The notes beneath the pieces are model-generated. The model was not told where the DNA came from, searched no databases, and saw only the letters and a program-made list of their open reading frames with translations. DNA of 64,000 nt, from assembly GCF_020622345.1 (NCBI RefSeq), contig NZ_JACNMO010000014.1, positions 62,001-126,000 on the forward strand, read 5' to 3'. Positions 44,256-52,773 of the stretch are shown piece by piece. The stretch comes from Roseobacter weihaiensis. Lineage in GTDB: Bacteria > Pseudomonadota > Alphaproteobacteria > Rhodobacterales > Rhodobacteraceae. The position numbers and the translations under genes were made by a program. The stretch's first letter is position 1; every line of letters starts with the position of its first letter.

Positions 44256-46472
44256 CTATAAGTCCAGCCTCAGCTCGCTTTGCAGCGCATCGCGCACCCG
44301 GTCCGGGGTGAAGGGCATGTGCCTGAGCCTCTGACCCTTGGCCGCGAAAAAGGCGTTTGCAATCGCCGCCGAGGCCATGGGTGTCCCCACTTCGCCGACA
44401 CCCGTCGGGGGTGCCTCGACAGTTGCCATATAGATATCGATCTGCGGGACCCTGTCAGCTCTGAGAATTTCATAGTCAAAGAAGTTGCTCTGCAGGACCT
44501 GACCTTCTTCGATATCGATACGCTCGGTCAGCGCGCTTGAGATGCCAAAGATGATGCCTCCCTCGATCTGGTTGTGCGCATTATCGGGTGATACGATGCG
44601 ACCGGCATCAACGGCCGCCCAGATCTGCGTTACAGCAATTTCGCCGGTGTCGTCATCCACCTCGATTTCGGCGACACCCGCCGCCATGGAAGAACTGTAT
44701 CCGGCAAAGGACAGACCAAGCGCGCGGTCCCCACGCGCTCGCCAGCCCGACATCTCGGCCACCTTTTCCAGAAGATGCCGCCCGCGCGGGTTTTCCTCGA
44801 CCAGATCGAGCCGGAAATCCAGCGGGTCGCGCCCGGCCTCTGCGGCCAGTTCATCCATGAAGGCTTCGGCGGCAAAGCTGGTGTAGGCAGCACCAATTCC
44901 GCGGTAAGGAGCCAGTCGCGCCTGTCGTTCGGTGATGATGTGATCGGCCTGAAAATCCTTGATGCCGTAGAATTTGCTCTCGGCACCCCGCATGGAAATC
45001 ACATCGTTGGGTTTGACGGCCTCCCAACGGCCCGGATTGAAAAACCCGATGACCGAGGGGGTCGCCACCCTGTGATGCCAACCGGTCAGGCGGCCGTGGG
45101 CTGTCAGGCCGGCCTCCAGCTTTTGCGCGGCAGCGGGGCGGAAGGTGCCGTGCTTTACATCATCTTCGCGGGTCCAGATCACCTTGACCGGGCGTCCAAC
45201 CGCCTTGGACGACAGGACCGCATCGCGCACGTAGTCCTGAACGAAAGCCGTCCGCCTGCCAAAGCTGCCGCCCATTGTCATCATGTTGAGCCGGATGCGG
45301 TCCTGTGTTGTGCCAAGTGTTTCCATGACCGTATGTGTGGTCCAGGATTGCGTTTGCGTTCCCGCCCAAACCTCGGCCCCCATACCGTCGGGGTCCACGG
45401 TGGCGACGGCGGCCATCGGCTCGATCTGGGCGTGGTAGGCGTAATCCGACAGATAGAGGTGGCTGACCGTGCGGTCTGCCTTCGCAATCGCCGAAGCCGC
45501 ATCTCCCGTTTGGGCCCAGACAGCAGCCTCGGCCTGCGGGTCGCGGGCGGCTTCTGCATAGGCGGCAAGCGTCGCGTTGCTGTCGAAGGCGCGGGCCGGA
45601 GAGCTGTCAGACCAGGTCACCTGCACCAGATCGCGGGCGCCAAGGGCGGCCCAAAGGCTTTCCGCCACCACGGCGACACCGTCCGGCAGTGTGACAACAT
45701 CAATCACGCCGGCGACCGCGCGCGCTTCAGCGTCATCTACGCTGCGTGGCGTTTCCCCTTCCACAGGGGTCCGCAACACGGCTGCATAGGCCATGTTGTC
45801 GATCTCGACGTCGATGGCATATCGGGCCTTGCCTGTGCTTTTTGCGGGCACATCGCGGCGGGGCACTTCCTGCCCGATGATGCGGAAATCCTGCGGGTCC
45901 TTTAGTGCTATGGCGTCCGCATCGGGGATTTGCACGTCTTCGGTGCCGGAAGCTGCCAACGCGCCATAGCTCAGGCGGGTGCCGTCTTCAGCCACCACCG
46001 CGCTTGGCTCTGTGCGCAGGCTGTCTTTTCGGACCTCCAGTTGACGCGATGCGATCTGCAGCAACACATCGCGTGCCTGGGCGCCAGCCCGGCGCATCGG
46101 TTCATAGTATCCCTGCACGCTGGTGCTGCCCGCCGTGTAGAGCACACCGCCAAAAAGCGGGTTACCAAAGGTGCGGTCATCCTCGTTCAACTGGGCGATC
46201 ACCACATCGTCCCAGTTGGCATCAAGCTCTTCGGCGAGGATCTGGGGCAGGGTGCTATAGCTGCTCTGGCCCATTTCAGTAGAGGGAAACACGATCGAGA
46301 TCGTGCCGCTGGGGGAAATGGTCAGCCAGGGGTTCACATCAAGCGGCTCCGCGTTCTGAGCGCGTACCGCCACGGCAGACAGGCCGCCCGCGCCCAGAAA
46401 GAACGCCAGGCCAGCGCCGCCTTTGAGGAAACCACGCCGTGAGAAATCGGATTTTGTCAGCGAAGTCGTCAT
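44256..46472 (-). CDS. Molybdopterin-binding large subunit, xanthine dehydrogenase family (IorB-like)
   Basis: 738 residues. A Tat signal (FSRRGFLKGGAGLAFFLGAG) indicates export of the folded cofactor-loaded enzyme. The molybdopterin regions are visible: MGQSSYSTLPQILAEE, MMTMGGSFGRRTAFVQDYV, and the catalytic Glu in PPTGVGEVGTPMASAAIANA near the C-terminus. The layout (no FAD domain, partner 2Fe-2S gene adjacent) is that of isoquinoline 1-oxidoreductase/aldehyde-type hydroxylases. It hydroxylates an N-heterocycle or oxidises an aldehyde in the periplasm. The upstream 2Fe-2S gene ends one base before it. No XdhC-type maturation gene is seen in the window. Confidence 0.92.
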   Translation of the reverse strand: MTTSLTKSDFSRRGFLKGGAGLAFFLGAGGLSAVAVRAQNAEPLDVNPWLTISPSGTISIVFPSTEMGQSSYSTLPQILAEELDANWDDVVIAQLNEDDRTFGNPLFGGVLYTAGSTSVQGYYEPMRRAGAQARDVLLQIASRQLEVRKDSLRTEPSAVVAEDGTRLSYGALAASGTEDVQIPDADAIALKDPQDFRIIGQEVPRRDVPAKSTGKARYAIDVEIDNMAYAAVLRTPVEGETPRSVDDAEARAVAGVIDVVTLPDGVAVVAESLWAALGARDLVQVTWSDSSPARAFDSNATLAAYAEAARDPQAEAAVWAQTGDAASAIAKADRTVSHLYLSDYAYHAQIEPMAAVATVDPDGMGAEVWAGTQTQSWTTHTVMETLGTTQDRIRLNMMTMGGSFGRRTAFVQDYVRDAVLSSKAVGRPVKVIWTREDDVKHGTFRPAAAQKLEAGLTAHGRLTGWHHRVATPSVIGFFNPGRWEAVKPNDVISMRGAESKFYGIKDFQADHIITERQARLAPYRGIGAAYTSFAAEAFMDELAAEAGRDPLDFRLDLVEENPRGRHLLEKVAEMSGWRARGDRALGLSFAGYSSSMAAGVAEIEVDDDTGEIAVTQIWAAVDAGRIVSPDNAHNQIEGGIIFGISSALTERIDIEEGQVLQSNFFDYEILRADRVPQIDIYMATVEAPPTGVGEVGTPMASAAIANAFFAAKGQRLRHMPFTPDRVRDALQSELRLDL

Positions 46473-46473
46473 C

Positions 46474-46926
46474 TTACACCTCCTGTGCCGCTTGCTCGAC
46501 CGCCTTGAAGATGCGGTTGTATGTCCCGCAGCGGCAAAGATTGGCGCTCATGTACTCTGCAATCTCTGTGCGCGAGGGGTTCGGGTTTTCAGCCAGGAGA
46601 GCTGCGGCCCGCATGATCTGCCCCGATTGACAGTAACCACACTGCGGCACCTGCTGATCCACCCAGGCCTTTTGCAATGGATGCGTTCCGTCTTCGGACA
46701 AACCTTCGATGGTGGTGACCTCGGCGCCTGCCACATCGCCGACGGAGAGCTGGCAGGAAAACTCGGGTCTCCCGTCAACGTGCACCGTACAGGCCCCGCA
46801 CATCGCCGCCCCGCAGCCGTATTTGGTGCCTTTCAGACCCAGTTTGTCCCGGATCACAAGCAAAAGAAGCTCATCACTTGGATTGTCGATCTCAACAGAT
46901 TGGCCGTTTAACGTAAACTGTGTCAT
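46474..46926 (-). CDS. (2Fe-2S)-binding subunit of molybdenum hydroxylase (IorA-like)
   Basis: 150 residues. The plant-type ferredoxin cluster is bound by the cysteines of YGCGAAMCGACTVHVDG and the following FSC. The second cluster is held by QCGYCQSGQIM and LCRCGTYNRI in the helical C-terminal domain. It passes electrons from the molybdenum subunit encoded immediately downstream. No signal peptide is present, so it probably crosses the membrane with the Tat-tagged large subunit. A cytochrome c partner often found with such pairs is absent here. Confidence 0.93.
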   Translation of the reverse strand: MTQFTLNGQSVEIDNPSDELLLLVIRDKLGLKGTKYGCGAAMCGACTVHVDGRPEFSCQLSVGDVAGAEVTTIEGLSEDGTHPLQKAWVDQQVPQCGYCQSGQIMRAAALLAENPNPSRTEIAEYMSANLCRCGTYNRIFKAVEQAAQEV

Positions 46927-47042
46927 CTTCGAATTTCTCCTTTGGCTTTGTGTGGTGGCTGGTTGTCCTTTGTCAGAAATCTGCGGCGCATCGTGCCTTC
47001 AGGGTCGCTGTTTGGCCCCGGATCAACGCATGCGTGCCCATG

Positions 47043-48641
47043 TCATGGCGCGATATAGTGTTTGACGATAGGGCCGGAGGCGCGCTGATCAAACGCCCTC
47101 ACCCTTTCCTGAAGATCCTGATCTGCCCGAGAGACACGCTCATGCTGGGCGAGATGTTCTTCCCAGGAGGACACCGTGAAGGCTTCGATCCAGATGTCGG
47201 GGGTCTCAGCGCTTTGGAACACGCGCCATTCAAACGCCCCGTCCCGAAACCGTTCGTGGGACCAGTCCCTGATCGTCTCAAGAAAGGCAGCGACATCGGT
47301 CTGCTTGACCTGATATTCGACCGTCACCATGACCGGGCCACGGCTGTTTAATCCGTCCTCCGGGATCGGAACCTGAGGGGCTGGCCAATGCAGCGCGGGC
47401 GAAAGATCCAAGCCCTCGGCTTGCCCCAACGCGAACCTGCGGGTCAGCATCAGACCCAGAACCATGCCTGCCGCTGCAATCAGCAGCGCGACAGGGGTTG
47501 AAGTGGCCGTTGCGACCTGCCCCCAGAGCGTTGCCCCCGCAGACATCGACCCGAAAAAGACCATCAGGCTGACCGCCAAGCCCCGCGCTCGCACCCAGTT
47601 GGGCAGAGCCGTCTGCGCCGAAACGTTGAAGGTTGTCAGAACCGCGATCCAGCTGAAGCCCCCCACGAGCGCCGCTGCCCCGGCCGCGACCGCATCCGTG
47701 GCAAGGGCGAGAACCACCATCGCAATCGCGGTGCCAATGATCCCGATGCCTGCGATCTGGTTGGAGGTTGCGCGCGCGCGGAGCCTGGGCATCAGAAATG
47801 CCCCGATCACCGCACCGGAGCCAATCAAGGTGAGCAAAACACCGTAGAGCGTGGCGCCGCCGTTTTCGATGTTGCGCACCACAAGCGGAAGCAGCGCCCA
47901 ATAGGCGGAGGCAAAAATGAAAAACGAGAATGATCGCAAGAGCGTCGCCTTGAGCGGCGCGTTGTGCATCACATGACGCAGACCTGTCAGCATTGCATTC
48001 GCGATGGGCTGTGTGGTCCTTTTCGGTGCAGGGGCCGTGTTGTGCCAGGCGATCAGCGCGACAATAATGACTACATGGCTTAGGGCGTTGAGGGCAAAGG
48101 GTGCCGAGAGGCCAACCGTTGCGATCAGCACGCCGGCCAAAGCAGGACCGACGGCCCGGCTGATGTTGATGCCCATGGAGTTCAGGGCGATGGCAGGCTG
48201 CAAGGCATCCCTGGGCACCAGAGACGGGACGATCGCCTGCCAAGCCGGTGCCATGAAAGCCGTGCCGGTCCCGATGGCCAGTGTAAAAAGGATAAGGCTG
48301 AGGGGCGTGACCAGCTCGAAATGCACCAGCAGGGCCAATACACTGACAACGGCCAGCAGATAGACATTGATGACGATCAGCATCTTGCGTTTGTCCAGCC
48401 GGTCAGCAAGCGCGCCGGCGTAGAGAGCCAGCAAAAACACCGGGAGCGTCGTGGCCGCCTGCACCAGCGACACCACCGCAGGGGACGAATTCAGCGTGGT
48501 CATCAGCCAGCTTGCACCAACCTCGTGCATCCAGGTCCCGATGTTGGAGATCAGCGTCGCCACCCACAAGAGCAGAAATGCGCGGTGCCCGAAGGGCGCC
48601 CAGGGAGAGACCGGCGCTCTGGCTTCACCACTGGATGACAT
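47043..48641 (-). CDS. MFS transporter with C-terminal monooxygenase-like (ABM) domain
   Basis: 532 residues from the ATG at 48641 (AGGAG ribosome site). Residues ~1-410 are 12 helices of the MFS_3/EntS-type exporter branch (HRAFLLLWVATLISNIGTWM, GALADRLDKRKMLI). Residues ~440-525 are a soluble ferredoxin-like domain (VMVTVEYQVKQTDVAAFLET, WSHERFRDGAFEWRVFQS) resembling antibiotic-biosynthesis-monooxygenase/DUF3291-type folds. It overlaps the GNAT gene by 17 bp. It probably exports a small molecule across the inner membrane; the soluble domain might bind it. It belongs to the operon read from the VOC gene downward. Confidence 0.85.
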   Translation of the reverse strand: MSSSGEARAPVSPWAPFGHRAFLLLWVATLISNIGTWMHEVGASWLMTTLNSSPAVVSLVQAATTLPVFLLALYAGALADRLDKRKMLIVINVYLLAVVSVLALLVHFELVTPLSLILFTLAIGTGTAFMAPAWQAIVPSLVPRDALQPAIALNSMGINISRAVGPALAGVLIATVGLSAPFALNALSHVVIIVALIAWHNTAPAPKRTTQPIANAMLTGLRHVMHNAPLKATLLRSFSFFIFASAYWALLPLVVRNIENGGATLYGVLLTLIGSGAVIGAFLMPRLRARATSNQIAGIGIIGTAIAMVVLALATDAVAAGAAALVGGFSWIAVLTTFNVSAQTALPNWVRARGLAVSLMVFFGSMSAGATLWGQVATATSTPVALLIAAAGMVLGLMLTRRFALGQAEGLDLSPALHWPAPQVPIPEDGLNSRGPVMVTVEYQVKQTDVAAFLETIRDWSHERFRDGAFEWRVFQSAETPDIWIEAFTVSSWEEHLAQHERVSRADQDLQERVRAFDQRASGPIVKHYIAP

Positions 48642-48924
48642 CTGACGTCTCCTCTCGGTGCCTTTGGGCATATCCGCGCACGAAGGGACACAGCGGAACG
48701 ATCCTCTGGGCCGCTTTGCGCGCATCCTCTATCAGGCGTTCGACAAGGGCGGCGGCCACCCCCATGCCCCGCATGCTGTCGGGGACGCTGGTATGATCGG
48801 CGATAACCAGACTGTTCGAAACCTTGGAAAGCGTGAGCTCGCCTTCGCCCTCCACAGTTGCCACGGTTGCGGTATACCGGGCCTTGCTGTCCGTATCGGT
48901 GCGAATGATGGTGATATCTGCCAT
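48625..48924 (-). CDS. Small GNAT-like N-acetyltransferase (YjdJ/Acetyltransf_CG type)
   Basis: 99 residues, the size of the compact GNAT family PF14542. The acetyl-CoA loop is SMRGMGVAAALVERLIEDAR, and IVPLCPFVRGYAQRH is the conserved Cys-Pro motif near the end. Substrate unknown. The stop lies within the start of the MFS gene, so translation is coupled. An AGAGAG sequence precedes the ATG. Confidence 0.85.
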   Translation of the reverse strand: MADITIIRTDTDSKARYTATVATVEGEGELTLSKVSNSLVIADHTSVPDSMRGMGVAAALVERLIEDARKAAQRIVPLCPFVRGYAQRHREETSDVIQW

Positions 48925-48977
48925 GAATACTCTCTTTCAGATGATGCGGACAGGGCGCGGGTCCGTTTGGATCTGTG

Positions 48978-50837
48978 TCACACTGCGAAACACGAGCACC
49001 CAAGCGCGCCCCAAAAAGCACCCTTGTCGCGCACCGGGATGGGCGCCTCCCAGGCAATGCCGTGGCGGTGCCCATGCATCCCGCAGCCGGAGGCACAGCC
49101 GTCATGACATGCGCGCATGTTCACCGGGGCAGGGGCCTGTGGCACCTCCCGCTCTGCCGGGCTGGCAAAGAGCGCATTGACGGACCAGTCCGGGCTTGCA
49201 GGTGGCAAGGGCGGGCTGTGAACGGCGAAATCATCCGCCGCAAAAACGATACGCCCCCCGACCACCGTCATGAGAGAGGTGATCCCGCGGATTTTGCCAT
49301 CCGGCACCGACATCAGATCATCTGACAGCACAGCGAGATCTGCATACATACCGGGGCTCAGCTTGCCCTTCACATCCTGCTCGCCCGAGAACCAGGCGGA
49401 CCCGGTGGTCCAGATCGCCAGCGCCTCTTCCCGTGTCAGCAGGTTTTCATCGCTATAAAGCGTCATCCCGCCGACCGTCTTGCCCGTGGTCAGCCAGTGC
49501 ATCGCGACCCAAGGGTCGTAACTTGCCACACGGGTGGCGTCGGTGCCACCTCCGACGGGCAGCCCGGTCTTGAGCATCTCGCGCATCGGCGGCGTGGCCT
49601 GCGCGGCTGCTGCACCATAGCGGTCCACGAAATATTCGCCTTGGAACGCCATGCGGTGCTGAGTGGCAATACCGCCGCCAAGCGTCCTGATCCGCTCGAT
49701 ATTGCGCGGGCTGACGGTTTCCGCATGATCGATGATGAATCGTGTCTTGAAGGGCTGGCGCTGGTTGACGCGCTCGAACACGGTCAGGAACCGGTCGATT
49801 GTCTCGTCATAGGTGGCGTGGATGCGAAAGGGCCAATCGTTGGTGGCCAGAAGCTCCACGATCCTTTCGAGCTCTTCCTCCATGACCGGGGCCGGATCGG
49901 GGCGCGGCTCCAGAAAATTCTCAAAATCCGCCGCAGACCAGGCCAGGTTTTCACCTGCGCCGTTCATGCGCAACATATCGTCACCTGCGCCCGGTTCAGT
50001 CATGCCGATCCAACGCTCATAGTCGCTGAGTTCTTCACCGGCCTTTTGTGCAAAAAGGTTGTAGGCGATACGCAGGGTCAATTGATCGTCGGCGTGCAGC
50101 TTTTGCACGACATCGTAGTCTTCGGGATAGTTTTGCCCGCCGCCACCGGCATCGATCACGCTGGTCACGCCCAATCGGTTCAACTCGCGCATGAAATGCC
50201 GCGTGGAGTTGATCTGATCCTCGACGGGCAATATCGGCCCCTTGGCCAGCGTCGAATAGAGGATCAACGCGGAGGGCCGCGCAATCAGCATGCCGGTGGG
50301 GTTGCCCTTTGCATCCCGCTCGATCTCGCCCCCCGGCGGGTTCGATGTGTCTTTGCCAATCCCCAGAGCCCGCAGTGCGGCGCGGTTCAGAAGTGCGCGG
50401 GCATAGAGATGGAGGATGAAAACCGGCGTGTCGGGGGCGGCCGCGTTGATCTCGTCCAATGTGGGCATTCGCCGTTCGGCGAACTGGAACTCGGACCAGC
50501 CGCCCACGACCCGCACCCATTGCGGGCTGGGGGTGTTCGCCGCCTGTTTGCGCAGCATTGCAAGCGCATCGGCGACGGAGGGTACGTTCTCCCACCGCAA
50601 CTCCATATTGTAGCTTAGACCGCCGCGGATCAGATGTGTGTGGCTGTCATTAAGTCCCGGGATCACGCGCCGACCACCAAGGTCAATGACCCGGGTCGCC
50701 TCCGTGCGCTGGGCCATGATCTCGCGATCTGATCCGACGCTGGCGATTTTGCCGTCTTTCATTGCAATGGCCGTTGCATCCGGCGTCTCTGGGTCAAGCG
50801 TCGTGAGACGCCCGTTATGTAAGATAAGATCGGTCAT
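48978..50837 (-). CDS. YtcJ-like amidohydrolase with Cys/His-rich C-terminal tail
   Basis: 619 residues. The amidohydrolase barrel has the metal motif VIPGLNDSHTHLIRGG, RFIIDHAETVSPRNIERI, and the late Asp in LPVGGGTDATRVAS; family members hydrolyse C-N bonds, but YtcJ-type substrates are mostly unknown. After the normal end of the barrel (~545) is a ~75-residue tail containing CHDGCASGCGMHGHRHG and a final GCSC near the C-terminus, which looks able to bind a metal ion. No signal peptide. It lies between the isochorismatase-fold and GNAT genes in one operon. Confidence 0.88.
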   Translation of the reverse strand: MTDLILHNGRLTTLDPETPDATAIAMKDGKIASVGSDREIMAQRTEATRVIDLGGRRVIPGLNDSHTHLIRGGLSYNMELRWENVPSVADALAMLRKQAANTPSPQWVRVVGGWSEFQFAERRMPTLDEINAAAPDTPVFILHLYARALLNRAALRALGIGKDTSNPPGGEIERDAKGNPTGMLIARPSALILYSTLAKGPILPVEDQINSTRHFMRELNRLGVTSVIDAGGGGQNYPEDYDVVQKLHADDQLTLRIAYNLFAQKAGEELSDYERWIGMTEPGAGDDMLRMNGAGENLAWSAADFENFLEPRPDPAPVMEEELERIVELLATNDWPFRIHATYDETIDRFLTVFERVNQRQPFKTRFIIDHAETVSPRNIERIRTLGGGIATQHRMAFQGEYFVDRYGAAAAQATPPMREMLKTGLPVGGGTDATRVASYDPWVAMHWLTTGKTVGGMTLYSDENLLTREEALAIWTTGSAWFSGEQDVKGKLSPGMYADLAVLSDDLMSVPDGKIRGITSLMTVVGGRIVFAADDFAVHSPPLPPASPDWSVNALFASPAEREVPQAPAPVNMRACHDGCASGCGMHGHRHGIAWEAPIPVRDKGAFWGALGCSCFAV

Positions 50838-50903
50838 TCAAGCGCCCCATCGAAGTGAGAGAAGCCGGAGGCCAATGGCCCCCCGGAGATGCACAAAGGG
50901 GGC

Positions 50904-51593
50904 TCATTCAGCCGCAATCGGATCTTGCGTCTCGCCCTTGTGCTTGGTGCGCGCCGGCGCCTTGTGGACCAGAGTGTAGGCGTAATCGACACCCATGCCG
51001 TAGGCTCCGGAATGCTCTTGCACCAGCGCTATCACGTCATCATAGGTTTCCTTGCGCGCCCAGTCCCGCTGCCATTCCAGCAGAACCTGCTGCCAGGTGA
51101 CGGGTACGACCCCGGCCTGCACCATGCGGTCCATCGCGTATCTATGCGCATCCTCCGACGTCCCGCCCGAGGCATCCGCGACCATGTAAATTTCGTAGTC
51201 GGTATCCTTCATGCAGCTGAGCGCAAACGTGATATTGCAGACCTCGGTCCAAAGCCCGGAGACGACGATCTTCCTGCGCCCCTCGGCGGCTCCTTTTGCG
51301 AGGGCATCCCGCACTTTCTGATCGTCCCACGAATTCATCGATGTCCGCTCCAGCAGCGGTGCCTGGGGCTGCACATCCAGAAGTTCCGGGTAGGTATGGC
51401 CTGAAAAGCTCTCGGTCTCGACCGTGGTGATGATCGTCGGGATGTCAAAGATCTTGCCCGCCTTGGCCAGTGCGACGGTGTTGTTTTTCAGGGTCTGGCG
51501 ATCAATGGACTGAACGCCAAACGCCATCTGTGGCTGATGGTCGATAAAGATCAGTTGGCTGTTTTGCGGGGTAAGCACATCAAGTTTGGACAT
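50904..51593 (-). CDS. Isochorismatase-fold hydrolase (YcaC-like)
   Basis: 229 residues. The catalytic Asp is in LIFIDHQPQMAF (about D18) and the nucleophile Cys in VVSGLWTEVCNITF (about C119). The RTSMNSWDD segment and VADASGGTSEDAHRYAMDRM follow the YcaC pattern rather than true isochorismatase. The last ~35 residues (from TLVHKAPAR) are an extra charged tail. Family members are cytoplasmic hydrolases of uncertain substrate. It shares the operon with the VOC dioxygenase and the amidohydrolase. Confidence 0.88.
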   Translation of the reverse strand: MSKLDVLTPQNSQLIFIDHQPQMAFGVQSIDRQTLKNNTVALAKAGKIFDIPTIITTVETESFSGHTYPELLDVQPQAPLLERTSMNSWDDQKVRDALAKGAAEGRRKIVVSGLWTEVCNITFALSCMKDTDYEIYMVADASGGTSEDAHRYAMDRMVQAGVVPVTWQQVLLEWQRDWARKETYDDVIALVQEHSGAYGMGVDYAYTLVHKAPARTKHKGETQDPIAAE

Positions 51594-51728
51594 GGGACGT
51601 ATTGCCTTTTCGGTTAGGAGCGGTTGGGGTTGAAAGCGCGCTGGAGGCTGCCGGACCGGGCGGAGGGCGTGCCGGTCTTTGCCAGTGCTATGCAGGCGGG
51701 GTCGCTCGGGTGTGACATGAGACGCCTC

Positions 51729-52661
51729 TTAATCGGCCAGAACCGGCAGTTTGTGTTCGATCTGATTTCGGTACGGACGGTAGCGTTCCGGCAGTTTCAG
51801 CGCGCTGCCAAGATGGGCCGTGTCTTCATCCCGGTCAAAGCCGGGTTCATTGGTGGCAATCTCAAACAGCACGCCCCCCGGCGTCCGGAAATAGATTGCC
51901 CAGAAGTAATCCCGGTCAATCACGGGTGTAACCTGATAGCCGGTGTCCAAAAGCGCTTTGCGCACCTCCAGCTGGGCGGCCCGATCTGCAACGGCGAAGG
52001 CGATATGATGGACCGAGCCTGCCCCTTGATGGGCATGATCGGCATCCGGCACTTCCTCCAGATCGACCGTGTCGGCGCCATTGCCCTTGTCGATCCGGTA
52101 GCGGATCACATTGCCTGCGGTCTCGTCCTGCTGGTAGCCCATGAAGGACAAAAGCTCCCCCGTGGGTGCCGCGTCCCGCAGACGGAACCTTGCGCCGTGA
52201 AATCCCAGGATGCCCACATCCGAAGGGACATCGGTGCCGGTCCAGGCTGTGCGTCCGGCAGCATCGGTTTCCACAAGGGCAAAGCTGTCGCCATCCGGGC
52301 CGGTGAACTCCAAGCGCCGCTCGCCCAGAAAATCTGTTTCGGTGAGGTCGCTTACCTTGAACGCAGCCAGCCGCTCTTTCCAGAATGTCAAAGCGCTGGG
52401 AGGCACTGCAAACTCCGTAATACCCACCTCCCCGGTGCCACGCGTACCTTTCGGCATCTGACCAAAGGGGAAATAGGTCAACACTGATCCAGGGGTGCCG
52501 ACCTCATCGCCATAGTAGAGATGATAGACCTCGGGCACGTCGAAATTCACGGTTTTCTTGATCCGCCGCAACCCAAGGGCCTTGGTGAAAAACGCGTTGT
52601 TTCTAAGCGCATCTGTCGCCATCGACGTGACGTGGTGCAAACCTTGAATGTGTTTTTGCAT
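51729..52661 (-). CDS. Ring-cleaving dioxygenase, VOC family (MhqO/LinE-like)
   Basis: 310 residues from the ATG at 52661 (TTGAGG ribosome site). Two VOC halves are visible. Iron ligands are suggested by IQGLHHVTSMA near the start, AGSVHHIAFAVAD in the second half and GGVLFEIATNEPGF near the end (His, His, Glu). Relatives open hydroquinone/catechol-type rings or detoxify quinones in the cytoplasm. It is the first gene of the minus-strand operon and is divergent from a LysR gene that probably controls it. Confidence 0.88.
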   Translation of the reverse strand: MQKHIQGLHHVTSMATDALRNNAFFTKALGLRRIKKTVNFDVPEVYHLYYGDEVGTPGSVLTYFPFGQMPKGTRGTGEVGITEFAVPPSALTFWKERLAAFKVSDLTETDFLGERRLEFTGPDGDSFALVETDAAGRTAWTGTDVPSDVGILGFHGARFRLRDAAPTGELLSFMGYQQDETAGNVIRYRIDKGNGADTVDLEEVPDADHAHQGAGSVHHIAFAVADRAAQLEVRKALLDTGYQVTPVIDRDYFWAIYFRTPGGVLFEIATNEPGFDRDEDTAHLGSALKLPERYRPYRNQIEHKLPVLAD

Positions 52662-52773
52662 CTTGTGCCTCAAGCGATCCATGTTGACTTGAAGGGTAAG
52701 ATAAGGGCTGCAGAATAAAAGATAATAGTAATGATCTTGAATTTATAATTATCGCAGATGTAATAATTCCGTC
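52662..52773. promoter_or_regulatory. Divergent control region between VOC operon and LysR gene
   Basis: An AT-rich 112-bp gap. GATAAT (52721-52726) and ATTATC (52748-52753) are inverted arms 21 bp apart, a spacing compatible with a LysR tetramer site. No single strong box stands out. Confidence 0.35.

Noticed and set aside
44775-45905. 376-codon plus-strand frame
   Set aside because: Antisense of the molybdenum hydroxylase large subunit, which has clear Tat and molybdopterin motifs.
49497-50618. 373-codon plus-strand frame
   Set aside because: Antisense of the amidohydrolase; no motif and no ribosome site.
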